A DNA stretch of 64,000 nucleotides from Duganella sp. 1411 (GCF_017833525.1 NZ_JAFICD010000002.1:496001-560000), one strand, 5' to 3'. Positions 37,503-46,947 are shown, numbered from the stretch's first letter. Program-made: numbers and translations. The notes: generated from the sequence alone by a model not told the origin.

Positions 37503-40130
37503 ATGAAAACCATCATCGTCTTTTGTCATCTGCGCTGGGACTTCGTCTATCAGCGCCCGCAACAACTGCTGTCGCGGCTGGCAAAACACTACAAAATCGC
37601 CTTTGTCGAGGAGCCGGTTTTCCATGATGGCGACAGCTTCCTGCAGAGCTCGACGCCGGCGCCCAACGTCACCGTTTACCGGCCGCACACGCCGGTGCAC
37701 GCGCCCGGTTTCCACGACGACCAGATCCCGCTGCTACAACCGCTGCTTGCCGGGCTCTTCCGTGAGGACGACGCCCCCGTGGTCTGGTTCTACACGCCGA
37801 TGGCGCTGCCGCTGCTGCCGGCGGCACACGCCGGCCTGGTCGTCTACGATTGCATGGACGAACTGTCGGCCTTCAAGAACCCGCCCAAGCAGCTGCTGCA
37901 GCGCGAGACGGCGCTGCTCAAGATCGCCGACCTCGTCTTCACAGGCGGCCCCAGCCTGTACGAGGCCAAGCGCGGGCGCCACCACAACGCCCACTGCTTC
38001 CCCAGCAGCGTCGACGCGGCGCACTTCCGGCGCGCGCTCGACCGTAGCGACGGGCATCCGCTGCACGCCGGCATCCCGGCTCCACGGCTGGGCTACTACG
38101 GCGTCATCGACGAGCGCTTCGACACCGGCCTGATCGCCGCGCTGGCCGACGCCCATCCGGAGTGGCAAGTGGTGCTGGTCGGGCCGGTCGTCAAGATCGA
38201 CCCGGCGGCGCTGCCGCAACGCCCCAACATCCACTACCTGGGCCAGCAGTCGTACCAGGACCTGCCGCAATTCCTGGCCGGCTGGGACGTGTGCCTGCTG
38301 CCGTTCGCGCTCAACGAGGCGACCCGCTACATCAGCCCGACCAAGGTGCTCGAATACATGGCGGCCGAGCTGCCGTCCGTCAGCACCGCCATCAAGGATG
38401 TCGAGGATCCGTACAGCGACATCGTCTGGGTCGCCCACGGCCACGAGGAATTCATCGGCGCCTGCGAGGCCGCGCTGGCGATGACGCCGGTGCTGCGCGC
38501 GGCGCTGGCCGAAAAGATGCGCGCCGTGGTCGACAACACCTCGTGGGAGGCCACCGCCGCCGACATGCGCGCGCTGCTGGCGAACACGCGGCCATCGCGC
38601 ATGGGCGCCAAGCTCAACCAGCAGGACGGCGCCGGCGTGGCCGCCTCGGCCGGGGCGGCGGCCGGCAGCGCCGTCGTCAACCCGATGCGGCAAGCGTCGG
38701 CCACGCAGCGCGCCGGCTGCCTGATCATCGGCGCCGGGCCGACCGGCCTGTCGGCCGCCTACCACCTGGGCGCCGACACCGTGCTGCTGGAACGCCACGC
38801 CAGCGTCGGCGGCTGGTGCCGCTCGATCCAGGACCAGGGCTTCACCTTCGACTACGCCGGCCACATCATGTTCTCGAACGACCCGTATGTGCTCAAACTG
38901 TACGATATCTTGCTCGGTGACAACCAGCACTGGCAGATGCGCGAGGCCTGGGTCTACAGCAAGCAGGTGTTCACCCGCTATCCGTTCCAGGGCGCGCTGT
39001 ACGGCCTGCCGCCGGCCGTCATCAAGGAATGCATCGTCGGCGCCATCGAATCGCGCTACGGCCTGACCGACGGCGCGCCAGGCTGCGCGACGGCCGGGGT
39101 CGAGGATTGCTGCGCCGACGGCACCGCCGATGTCGCCAACAGCAGCGCCAGCGCGCTGTCGAGCGCGGCCCAGGGCGAGGACTTCGAACACTTCATCTAC
39201 CGCGTGTGGGGCGCCGGCATCGCCCGCCACTTCGCCATCCCGTACAACAAGAAGCTGTGGACCGTGCCGCTGAGCGAGATGGAAACCTCGTGGCTGGGCG
39301 GACGGGTGCCGCTGCCGGACCTGAACCAGATCATCGAAGGCGCGCTCGAACCGGTCGCCAAGCCGATGGGGCCCAACGCGCGCTTCGGCTACCCCAAGCG
39401 CGGCGGCTTCCAGGCGCTGGTGTCGGGCTTCGTGCCGCACATCCGTGGCAAGATCGAACTGAACGCCGACGCCGTCAGCATCCTGCCCGACGAGCACACG
39501 GTGGTACTGGCCGACGGCCGCCGCCTGCAGTACGAGCAGTTGATCTCGACGATGCCGCTGCCGGAGCTGGTGCGCCTGATCGGCAACGCCGCGCCGCCCG
39601 AGGTCAAGCAGGCCGCCGCCGGGCTGCGCCACATCTCTATCCGCTGCGTCAACATCGGCATCGCCCGCGAGGACGTCACCGACAAGCACTGGATCTACTA
39701 CCCGGAGGACAGCATCTTCCACCGCATCTTCGTGCAGGGCAACGCCAGCCCGGAATGCAACGCCCCCGGCGGCTTCGGCTTCACCTGCGAGATTTCGTAC
39801 TCGCCATGGAAGCCGCTGCCGCTGGACGGCCAGGCCCTGATCGACCGCTGCATCGACGATTGCATCAAGGTCGGCATGATGCGCGAGGACGACCGCGTGC
39901 TCACCGCCAACCAGGTCGACATGCCGTACGCCTACGTGGTGTACGACCATGCGCGCGCCGCCAACGTGGCGACGGTGCGGGCCTGGATGGAACAGCACGA
40001 CATCGTGCTGGCGGGACGCTACAGCGAATGGGAGTACTACAACTCCGACCACGCCTTCCTGGCCGGTAAGAAGGCGGCGGAGCGGGTCGAGGCCAATCGC
40101 GGCGCCGGCGCCAAGACCGCCGGGTCGTGA
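37503..40130 (+). CDS. Glycosyltransferase - FAD oxidoreductase (UDP-galactopyranose-mutase-like) fusion
   Basis: The 875-aa protein contains two enzymes. Residues 1-365 form a GT-B glycosyltransferase (FCHLRWDFVYQRPQQLLSRL, VYDCMDEL, LGYYGVIDERFD, SPTKVLEYMAAELPSVST). Residues 368-402 are an Ala/Gly-rich linker. From 405 an FAD-binding fold starts (CLIIGAGPTGLSAAYHLG, dinucleotide motif at 409-416) and continues with FDYAGHIMFSNDP, FAIPYNKKLWTVP and FGYPKRGGF, resembling UDP-galactopyranose mutase and related NAD/FAD amine-oxidase-like proteins. A role in making and transferring an unusual sugar is likely. The start at 37503 has GGGAGA upstream. The next operon begins 161 bp later. Confidence 0.8.
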   Translation: MKTIIVFCHLRWDFVYQRPQQLLSRLAKHYKIAFVEEPVFHDGDSFLQSSTPAPNVTVYRPHTPVHAPGFHDDQIPLLQPLLAGLFREDDAPVVWFYTPMALPLLPAAHAGLVVYDCMDELSAFKNPPKQLLQRETALLKIADLVFTGGPSLYEAKRGRHHNAHCFPSSVDAAHFRRALDRSDGHPLHAGIPAPRLGYYGVIDERFDTGLIAALADAHPEWQVVLVGPVVKIDPAALPQRPNIHYLGQQSYQDLPQFLAGWDVCLLPFALNEATRYISPTKVLEYMAAELPSVSTAIKDVEDPYSDIVWVAHGHEEFIGACEAALAMTPVLRAALAEKMRAVVDNTSWEATAADMRALLANTRPSRMGAKLNQQDGAGVAASAGAAAGSAVVNPMRQASATQRAGCLIIGAGPTGLSAAYHLGADTVLLERHASVGGWCRSIQDQGFTFDYAGHIMFSNDPYVLKLYDILLGDNQHWQMREAWVYSKQVFTRYPFQGALYGLPPAVIKECIVGAIESRYGLTDGAPGCATAGVEDCCADGTADVANSSASALSSAAQGEDFEHFIYRVWGAGIARHFAIPYNKKLWTVPLSEMETSWLGGRVPLPDLNQIIEGALEPVAKPMGPNARFGYPKRGGFQALVSGFVPHIRGKIELNADAVSILPDEHTVVLADGRRLQYEQLISTMPLPELVRLIGNAAPPEVKQAAAGLRHISIRCVNIGIAREDVTDKHWIYYPEDSIFHRIFVQGNASPECNAPGGFGFTCEISYSPWKPLPLDGQALIDRCIDDCIKVGMMREDDRVLTANQVDMPYAYVVYDHARAANVATVRAWMEQHDIVLAGRYSEWEYYNSDHAFLAGKKAAERVEANRGAGAKTAGS

Positions 40131-40209
40131 TACATGGCCGCCGGGTCCTGATCGAGGCCGCCGGGGCCGATGTAAGCTCTGTCTTACACAAACACAGGGG
40201 GCTTGCCCC

Positions 40210-40238
40210 TTGGGCGCGGCCCCAGCGCCGGGGATAAT
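40210..40238 (+). promoter_or_regulatory. Candidate promoter of the oxidase-cphB-cphA operon
   Basis: TTGGGC (40210-40215) and GATAAT (40233-40238) are separated by 17 bp and lie 54 bp before the first start codon of the operon. The -10 is good and the -35 only partial. If real, the operon is transcribed separately from the preceding fusion gene. Confidence 0.35.
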
Positions 40239-40291
40239 CTACCGACAATATAGACGAGCCTGTTGCCGTCCCACTTTTTCGGAAGAACACC

Positions 40292-41749
40292 ATGTCCCCA
40301 CTCGCCCAAGCGCTGCCGGAGCGCATCGCCACTCCCTGTCTCGACCGCGACACCACGCCGCCGCCCGCCGAGGTGTACCGCGCCCTGTCGCACGGCGTCC
40401 CGGCCGGCAACGACCGCGCGCTGGCGCGCAATTTCCTGGAACAGCAACTGCAACAAGCCCGCCTGCTCAGCTGCGACCTGCCGGACGATATCGCCGACAC
40501 GGCCGCCATGGAAGCGTGGATCGGCGAGCGCTCGGTAGCGGTCGGCGCCGAATACAGCGCCTATCTGAAGCAACGCCGCGACGGCGCGCCGCGCCGCTAT
40601 TTCGGCTCCAAGGCGCACGCGCTGTACTTCATCAAGCATGTGGCCCCGACCAAGCTGGTCGACGGCGCCTGGCTGTACGGCATGCTCGAACGCTGGGACG
40701 ATCCCGACTTCCGCCCGCTGATCCAGACCTATCTGGAGGAATTGGGCGACGGCGTGCCGGACAAGAACCACGTGGTGCTGTATAAAAAACTGCTGGCCAG
40801 CCACGGCTGCGACCAGTGGCAGGACGTCGATGAAACCCACTATGTGCAGGGCGCGATCCAGCTCGCGCTGGCCTACGACGCCGAACGCTTCCTGCCGGAG
40901 ATCATCGGCTACAACCTCGGCTACGAACAATTGCCGCTGCATCTGCTGATCACCGCCTACGAACTGAACGAGCTGGGCATCGATCCCTACTACTTCACCT
41001 TGCACATCACCGTCGACAACGGCGGCAGCGGCCACGCGTTCAAGGCGGTGCAGGCGCTGCAGCAACTGCTGCCCCGCTGCGGCGACGCCGCCGCCTTCCT
41101 GCGCCGCGTGCGCGACGGCTACCGCCTCAACGACCTGGGCGCCGGCACCAACTCCGTCATCGCCGAGTTCGATCTGGAGGCGGAACTGGTGCGCGTGATG
41201 GCGGCCAAGAGCGTCGTCGGCAAGAACATGCACTCGGACTACTGCCGCGTCGGCGGGCGCGGCATCAACGACTGGCTGTCCGATCCGGCGCAGATCCCGG
41301 CCATGCTGGGCGAGCTGGAAAAAGCCGGCTGGATACAGCGCGGCCAGCCGGCCGACCACAGCCGCTTCTGGCGCCTGATCCAAAGCGAGCGGGCCGAGAT
41401 GTTCGGCGTGTTCAGCGCCTACGAGCAGCAGATCCTGGGTGACTGGATCGCTGGCCAGCCGGGCGCGCCGGCCGCGCGTACGCCCAGCTTCCGCGCCCGC
41501 CAGCGCGCGCTCGACACGCTCGGCCTGCACCACAGCCCGCGCAGCGGCGCCGTGCGCGGCGTGATCCGCCACCACGGGGCCGACAGCGACGGCGAGGTCG
41601 GCGAACTGCGGCGGCTGGAGCTGCGGGTGGCGGCGATGGGCAACAAGCAGGCGGCCATGCGGCTGCTGCAATCGCTGATGACGCCGGCGCGCCACCATAG
41701 CGCCGTCGGCCTGATGGCCACCCGCCTGTTCCGCCAGCTGATCGACTGA
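40292..41749 (+). CDS. Haem-oxygenase-like diiron oxidase (iron-containing redox enzyme family)
   Basis: The 485-aa protein matches the Haem_oxygenase_2 / 'iron-containing redox enzyme' group. Candidate metal ligands lie in helix motifs: Glu149/Glu150 and His160 (TYLEELGDG... DKNH), Glu212 (NLGYEQLPLHLL), Glu224, His238, Asp242 and His248 (FTLHITVDNGGSGHAF). Family members bind two irons and oxidise amino acids or fatty acids (for example SznF on arginine derivatives, BesC on lysine, UndA). Which ligands are used needs a model. The 140-residue C-terminal part is unassigned. Its stop is 4 bp from the cyanophycinase start, so it belongs to the cyanophycin operon. Confidence 0.78.
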   Translation: MSPLAQALPERIATPCLDRDTTPPPAEVYRALSHGVPAGNDRALARNFLEQQLQQARLLSCDLPDDIADTAAMEAWIGERSVAVGAEYSAYLKQRRDGAPRRYFGSKAHALYFIKHVAPTKLVDGAWLYGMLERWDDPDFRPLIQTYLEELGDGVPDKNHVVLYKKLLASHGCDQWQDVDETHYVQGAIQLALAYDAERFLPEIIGYNLGYEQLPLHLLITAYELNELGIDPYYFTLHITVDNGGSGHAFKAVQALQQLLPRCGDAAAFLRRVRDGYRLNDLGAGTNSVIAEFDLEAELVRVMAAKSVVGKNMHSDYCRVGGRGINDWLSDPAQIPAMLGELEKAGWIQRGQPADHSRFWRLIQSERAEMFGVFSAYEQQILGDWIAGQPGAPAARTPSFRARQRALDTLGLHHSPRSGAVRGVIRHHGADSDGEVGELRRLELRVAAMGNKQAAMRLLQSLMTPARHHSAVGLMATRLFRQLID

Positions 41750-41753
41750 GCCG

Positions 41754-42656
41754 ATGAGCGACCACCACGCCCAGGACGCCCCGGCCGGCACGCTGATGAT
41801 CATCGGCGGCGGCGAAGACCGTACCAATAACAAGGAAATACTGAGCCGCTTCATCGCGCTGGCGGGCGGCCCCGAACGCCCGCTGGTGGTGCTGACGGCG
41901 GCCAGCAAGATACCCGAGCAGGTGTGGGAGATGTACCGCATCGCGCTGGGCGACCTGGGCGCGCGCGCGGTGCGCCACGTGCCCATCGCCGACCGCGCCG
42001 ACGCCGACGACGCGGCCATCGCCGACACCGTCGCCGGCGCCAGCGGCATCTTCATGACCGGCGGCGATCAAAAGCGGCTGGTCGCCGCCATCGGCGGCAC
42101 CCGGGTCGAGCAGGCGATGCGCCAGGCCCACGGCCGGCGCGGCGCCTGCATCGCCGGCACCAGCGCCGGCGCGTCGGCCATGTGCACCCACATGCTGGCC
42201 GAAGGCAAGGCCGAGCTGGCGCCGGAAAAAGGCGCGGTGCGCCTGGGCGCCGGCCTCGGCTTCGTGCACCGGGTGGTGATCGACCAGCATTTTTCGCAGC
42301 GCCACCGCATCCACCGCCTGCTCAGCGTGGTCGCGCAAACCCCGTTCCTGATCGGCGCCGGCATCGACGAGGACACCGCGCTGATCGTCCACGGCCGCTC
42401 CGGCATCGAGGTCATCGGCGAAGGCATGGTGACGGTGCTGGACTGCCGCAACGCCCGCTCCAACATCGCCGACCTGCGCGCCGGCGCCGTGCCCACGCTG
42501 GTTGGCGTCGCGCTGCACCTGCTGCCGTCGGGCGCCGCCTTCGCGCCCGGCCCCGGGCTGCCGGCCGACGGCAAGTTGCCCGCCGACGCGCCGCCGGCCC
42601 CGCCGGAACTGGCCGACTTCCTCGACTTCCTCACCGACCGGATCAGCACATCATGA
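41754..42656 (+). CDS. cphB: Cyanophycinase
   Basis: The 300-aa protein is a serine peptidase of family S51. The nucleophile Ser137 is in CIAGTSAGASAM, and the family motifs IIGGGEDRTNN, FMTGGDQKRL and VIDQHFSQRHRIHRLL are complete. It cuts multi-L-arginyl-poly-L-aspartate (cyanophycin) to beta-Asp-Arg dipeptides. There is no signal peptide, so it is the intracellular type. It overlaps the following cyanophycin synthetase homologue by ATGA and follows the diiron oxidase gene by 4 bp, so polymer making and breaking are expressed together. Confidence 0.92.
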   Translation: MSDHHAQDAPAGTLMIIGGGEDRTNNKEILSRFIALAGGPERPLVVLTAASKIPEQVWEMYRIALGDLGARAVRHVPIADRADADDAAIADTVAGASGIFMTGGDQKRLVAAIGGTRVEQAMRQAHGRRGACIAGTSAGASAMCTHMLAEGKAELAPEKGAVRLGAGLGFVHRVVIDQHFSQRHRIHRLLSVVAQTPFLIGAGIDEDTALIVHGRSGIEVIGEGMVTVLDCRNARSNIADLRAGAVPTLVGVALHLLPSGAAFAPGPGLPADGKLPADAPPAPPELADFLDFLTDRISTS

Positions 42657-44938
42657 ACATCGTCGAACAACACGTGCTGCGCGGCCCCAACGTGTATTCC
42701 GCACAGCCCTGCCTGCTCACCGTGCTGGACCTCGAACTGGCGGCGCACGCGCCCGCCGGGCGTGTGGACGCATGCCGCCGGCGCCTGCTGGCGCTGCTGC
42801 AGGCGCCGCCCCGGCATCGCGCGCCGGAGGAATGGCCCGGCGGCTCGCCGCAAGCGCCCGACGACGGCGCCGCCCCGGCCCGCGCGGTCGAAGACGTGGC
42901 GATGGCGCTGCAATGCCTGGCCGGCACGGCGACCGGCTTCGGCCACACCGAACCCGGCGCCGCCGGCCGCTACCGCGTGGTCTGCGGCTACGAGAGCGAA
43001 CAGGTGGCGATCGACGCCGTCGAACTGGCGCTGCGACTGCTGCGCGGCCTGCTGGCGGACGAAATGGAGCCGCCGCCGGAGCCGCCGCCGGAGCCGCCGC
43101 TGGAGCTGCAGCTGGCCGACGGCCTGGCCGCGCTGCGGGCCACGGCGCAGCGGCGCGCCATCGGCACCAGCACCGGCGCCATCTTGGGCGCGGCGACGGT
43201 CCGGGGCATTCCGTCGACCCGCATCACCCCCGAGGCCAATATGTTCACGCTGGGCTGGGGCGCGCGGCAAAAGCGGCTGCAGGCCAGCATCACGGGCGAC
43301 ACGGGCCACATCGCCGTCGGCATCGCCGCCGACAAGGAACTGACCAAGACGCTGCTGCGGGAGGCGGGCGTGCCGGTGCCCGAGGGCACGACCGTGCGCT
43401 CGCTCGAGCAGGCGCTGCGCGCGGCCCGCCGGCTGGGCGGGCTGGTCACCGTCAAGCCGCTCGACGGCAACCACGGACGCGGCGTCACCACCCGCTGCGG
43501 CACCGACGACGAGGTCGCGCTGGCGTTCGAGCGCGCCCGCGAGCATGGCCGCACCATCATCGTCGAACGCTTTATCCAGGGCGCCGACCACCGCGTGCTG
43601 GTGGCCGGCGGCCGCGTCGTGGCCGCCGCGCTGCGCCGCCCCGCCAGCGTCACCGGCGACGGCGTCTCGACCGTGCGCCAACTGGTCGAGGCGGAAAACC
43701 GCAACCCGGCGCGCGGCGAAGGCCACAGCAATATCCTGACCCGCATCCCGCTCGACGGCCAGGCCGAGACCGCGCTGGCCGGGCAGGATCTGCACGCGGA
43801 TAGCGTGCCGGCCGCCGGGCGCCGCGTGGTCTTGCGCGGCAACGCCAACCTGTCGAGCGGCGGCACCGCCGAGGACGTGACGGACCGGCTGCCGGCGCAG
43901 ACGCGCGCCACGTGCGTGCGGGCCGCGCGCAAGATCGGCCTGGACGTCGCCGGCATCGACCTGGTGTGCGAGGACATCGGCGTGCCGCTGGACGGCAGGA
44001 ACGGCGCGGTGATCGAGATCAACGCCGCGCCCGGCATCCGCATGCACGTCCATCCCAGCGCCGGCACCCCGCGCGACGCCGGCGCGGCCATCGTGGCGTC
44101 GATGTTCGGCGACGACGACGGCCGCATCCCACTGATCGCGGTGGCCGGCGACGGCGCCGCCGCCGTCACGCTGATGATCGAACACACGCTGCGCCGGGCC
44201 GGCATCGCCACCGGCTGCGTCAGCGGCGACGGCGCCTTCGTCAACGGCCAGGCCGTCACGCGCGGCGACGGCGGCGGCTACTGGCCGGCGCGCACGGTGC
44301 TGGCGGCGCCGGAGGTGGAATTCGCGGTGCTGGAAACGCCGCACGCCGGCATACTCGAACACGGCCTGGCGTTCGACCGCTGCGACGTCGCCGTGCTGCT
44401 CGACGGCGGCGCCGGCGCCGCGCCGGACGATATGGCCCGCACCGGCGCGGTGGTCGCGCGCACGGCCGCGCGCGCGCTGGTGCGCGAGGCGGGCGACCGC
44501 CACGGCGCTATTGGCGCCGGCGTCGAAACGGTTTACTTCGGCGCCGACCCGGCGCACCCGGCGCTGCGCCAGCACCTGGCGCGCGGCGGCCGCGCCGCGC
44601 TGCTGGAGGACGGCGCGCTGATGCTGGCCGACGGCGAATCGCGCCTGCGGCTGGCGCGGGTGGAAGCTACGCCGCACACCACGCCGCACGAGCCGCACGA
44701 TAGCGCCGGCCGCCATCTTGCCGGCGTGCTGGCGGCCGCCGCCGCGCTGATGGCCAGCGGACTGGACGCCGACATCATCGTCGCCGGTTTGCGGCCTTTC
44801 CTGACGGCCGGCGCCGGCGCGGCGGCGCGCCTACCGGGGCCGGACCGCGCCGAGGGTCTTGATCAGATCGCTGAGACGGTAAGGCTTGGGAATCAGGTCG
44901 AACGCGTCCAGGTCGGCGCTTTGATCGTGCAGGCTTGA
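42653..44938 (+). CDS. cphA: Cyanophycin synthetase homologue with intact ATP-grasp half, degenerate and truncated Mur-ligase half
   Basis: The 761-aa protein has the CphA N-domain (QHVLRGPNVYS, 1-160) and a complete ATP-grasp domain (about 220-480): ADKELTKTLLREAGVPVPEG, KPLDGNHGRGV (Lys268), VERFIQGADHRVLV (Glu305), GNANLSSGGT and IEINAAPGIRMHVHPSAG. That half should add Asp to the backbone. The Mur-ligase part (from 490) is damaged: the P-loop GTNGKTT of the family is AGDGAAAV at 498-505, the ETARGGIL motif is ETPHAGIL, and the Arg-binding C-terminal domain is absent. The final 36 residues are antisense to the kinase gene that ends at 44831. Arg ligation therefore needs another protein. 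Confidence 0.85.
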   Translation: MNIVEQHVLRGPNVYSAQPCLLTVLDLELAAHAPAGRVDACRRRLLALLQAPPRHRAPEEWPGGSPQAPDDGAAPARAVEDVAMALQCLAGTATGFGHTEPGAAGRYRVVCGYESEQVAIDAVELALRLLRGLLADEMEPPPEPPPEPPLELQLADGLAALRATAQRRAIGTSTGAILGAATVRGIPSTRITPEANMFTLGWGARQKRLQASITGDTGHIAVGIAADKELTKTLLREAGVPVPEGTTVRSLEQALRAARRLGGLVTVKPLDGNHGRGVTTRCGTDDEVALAFERAREHGRTIIVERFIQGADHRVLVAGGRVVAAALRRPASVTGDGVSTVRQLVEAENRNPARGEGHSNILTRIPLDGQAETALAGQDLHADSVPAAGRRVVLRGNANLSSGGTAEDVTDRLPAQTRATCVRAARKIGLDVAGIDLVCEDIGVPLDGRNGAVIEINAAPGIRMHVHPSAGTPRDAGAAIVASMFGDDDGRIPLIAVAGDGAAAVTLMIEHTLRRAGIATGCVSGDGAFVNGQAVTRGDGGGYWPARTVLAAPEVEFAVLETPHAGILEHGLAFDRCDVAVLLDGGAGAAPDDMARTGAVVARTAARALVREAGDRHGAIGAGVETVYFGADPAHPALRQHLARGGRAALLEDGALMLADGESRLRLARVEATPHTTPHEPHDSAGRHLAGVLAAAAALMASGLDADIIVAGLRPFLTAGAGAAARLPGPDRAEGLDQIAETVRLGNQVERVQVGALIVQA

Positions 44939-46753
44939 CCGGGTATAGCCCGACGCCAGGATCACCTTCACGTCCGGGAACTCGCGGCGGGCGATTTTCG
45001 CCAGCTCGATGCCGCCGATGCCGGGCATGACCACGTCGGAAAACAGGATGGCGATGTCGGGATTGCCGCGCAACGTCTCCAGCGCCTCGATGCCGTTGTT
45101 GGCCGACAGCACCTCGTAGCCGAGGTGGCCGAACAGCGCCACCGCCGTCTCCAGCACGTCCGGCTGGTCGTCGACCAGCAGCACCTTCTCCGCCTTGCTG
45201 TGACCGCTTTTGCTGTGGGCGCCGTCTTCGCCGACGATGGCCGGGAAGTACAGCGCCACGGTGGTGCCCTCGCCTTCCGTCGACTTGATCACCAGGTCGC
45301 CCTGGCATTGCTGCGCCAGCCCGTACACCTGGCTCAACCCCAGCCCGGTGCCCTTGCCGACCTGCTTGGTGGTGAAGAACGGCTCGACCGCGCGCGCCAC
45401 CGTCTCCGGCGCCATGCCGGTGCCGGCGTCGGTGACGGCCACCCGGACATAGGTGCCGGCCGCCAGTTGCCCGACCTCGCCATCGGCCAGTTGCACCGCG
45501 CCGGCGTGGATCGTCACGTCGCCGTGGTCGCGCATGGCGTCGCGCGCGTTGACGACCAGGTTGAGCAGCGCCGACTCGAACTGGGTCGGGTCGATCAGCA
45601 CGTTGGGCAGGTCCGACTCGACCCGCAGCCCCAGCCGCATGCGGCTGGGCACGGCGCGGTGCAGCACCGCCTCGAACGAGCGGATCACGCGGCCGATGTC
45701 GTGCGGTTCCTGGCGCAGCGGCTGCTGGCGCGCGAACGCCAGCAACTGCTGCGTCAGCGAGGCGCCGCGCTGCGCGGCGCGCTCCATAGCGTCCAGCGCG
45801 CGGCCCTGGACGCTGCGGTCGGTGACCGTGCGCAGGATGTCGAGCCCGTTCATGACGACGTTGAGCAAGTTGTTGAAGTCGTGCGCGATGCCGCCGGTCA
45901 GCTTGCCGATCGCCTCGAGCTTTTGCGACTGCGCCAGCGATTCGCGGGTGCGCTCGAGCTGCTCGGCGGCCAGCCGGCGCTCGGTGATGTCGCGCGTGAC
46001 CTTGGCGAAGCCGATCAGCTTGCCCATCGGATCGCGGATCGGCTCGATCACCACGTTGGCCCAGAACCGCGTGCCGTCCTTGCGCACGCGCCAGCCCTCG
46101 CGCTCGAAGCGCCCCTGCGCCAGCGCCGCCTCCAGTGCCGCGCGCGGCGCCTCGGCGGCCTGGTCCTCGGGCGTGTAGAACATCGCGAAGCTGCGGCCGA
46201 CAACCTCCTCGGCCTGATAGCCCTTGATGCGGCGCGCGCCCTCGTTCCAGTTGGTCACCACGCCTTCCGGCGACAACATATAGATCGCGTGGTCGGTCAC
46301 GCCCTGCACCAGCAGCCGGAAGCGCTCCTCGCTGGCGTGCAATTCCTCCTGCGCGGCGCGCTGCGCGGTGACGTCGCGCGTGATCTTGGTGAAGCCGAGC
46401 AGCTCGCCGGCGACGTCGCGGATCGGGTCGAGCACCACGCTGGCCCAGAAGCGCGTGCCGTCCTTGCGCACGCGCCAGCCCTCGTCCTCGAACTTGCCGA
46501 CGGTTTTGGCCTGCTCGAGCGCGTGCAGCGGCCGGCCGCGCGCCTGTTCCTCGGCCGTGTAGAACACGGAAAAATGGCGGCCGACGATCTCGTCCTCGCG
46601 GTAGCCCTTGAAGCGCTGGGCGCCGGCGTTCCAGGTGATCACCACGCCTTCGGGCGAGAGCGTGTAAATCGCGTAGTCGGTGACGCTGACGATAAAATGA
46701 CGAAAACGCTCAGCTTCGATTGCGTTGGCGGCCGATGGGTCTTCTTGTTGCAT
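44831..46753 (-). CDS. PAS hybrid histidine kinase with receiver domain
   Basis: The 640-aa soluble protein has two closely similar PAS domains in tandem (about 15-135 and 140-262; both contain EGWRVRKDGTRFWA and LGFTKITRDVT-like ends, so they look duplicated). HisKA follows with His291 (GGIAHDFNNLLNVV), then HATPase (NLVVNARDAM, DAGTGM, GKGTGLGLS) and a C-terminal receiver (Asp573, FSDVVMPGIGG). The start at 46753 has GAGGGAG upstream; a longer frame to 46840 has none. Its last 108 bp lie opposite the run-on end of the cyanophycin synthetase homologue. It is an orphan kinase with unknown partner. Confidence 0.88.
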   Translation of the reverse strand: MQQEDPSAANAIEAERFRHFIVSVTDYAIYTLSPEGVVITWNAGAQRFKGYREDEIVGRHFSVFYTAEEQARGRPLHALEQAKTVGKFEDEGWRVRKDGTRFWASVVLDPIRDVAGELLGFTKITRDVTAQRAAQEELHASEERFRLLVQGVTDHAIYMLSPEGVVTNWNEGARRIKGYQAEEVVGRSFAMFYTPEDQAAEAPRAALEAALAQGRFEREGWRVRKDGTRFWANVVIEPIRDPMGKLIGFAKVTRDITERRLAAEQLERTRESLAQSQKLEAIGKLTGGIAHDFNNLLNVVMNGLDILRTVTDRSVQGRALDAMERAAQRGASLTQQLLAFARQQPLRQEPHDIGRVIRSFEAVLHRAVPSRMRLGLRVESDLPNVLIDPTQFESALLNLVVNARDAMRDHGDVTIHAGAVQLADGEVGQLAAGTYVRVAVTDAGTGMAPETVARAVEPFFTTKQVGKGTGLGLSQVYGLAQQCQGDLVIKSTEGEGTTVALYFPAIVGEDGAHSKSGHSKAEKVLLVDDQPDVLETAVALFGHLGYEVLSANNGIEALETLRGNPDIAILFSDVVMPGIGGIELAKIARREFPDVKVILASGYTRSSLHDQSADLDAFDLIPKPYRLSDLIKTLGAVRPR

Positions 46754-46941
46754 GACGCTCCCTCGTGACACATACAGTGGTGTAATCTCACTGCTGATTT
46801 TAAAGGAGCGGCCGTAAAACGCGGTCGAGCCGGCCGTCAATCGTCCGTCCAGGACAAGGGGTCACTTGCATGGACGAGCGCCGGCAAGCGGCGTCAATGT
46901 TGTTATTCAGCACAAACGCCCATGGGGCGACCTTGCGCCAG

Positions 46942-46947
46942 TATAAT
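46942..46947 (+). promoter_or_regulatory. -10 element upstream of the yfiR-like operon
   Basis: A perfect TATAAT lies 29 bp before the ATG of the small leader ORF and 159 bp before yfiR. No clear -35 is present at the right spacing. Confidence 0.45.

Noticed and set aside
43060..43110. Pro-Glu repeat coding stretch in the ATP-grasp cphA homologue as a separate repeat element.
   Set aside because: It is a short in-frame EPPP repeat in a surface linker before the ATP-grasp domain, ordinary for GC-rich coding sequence.
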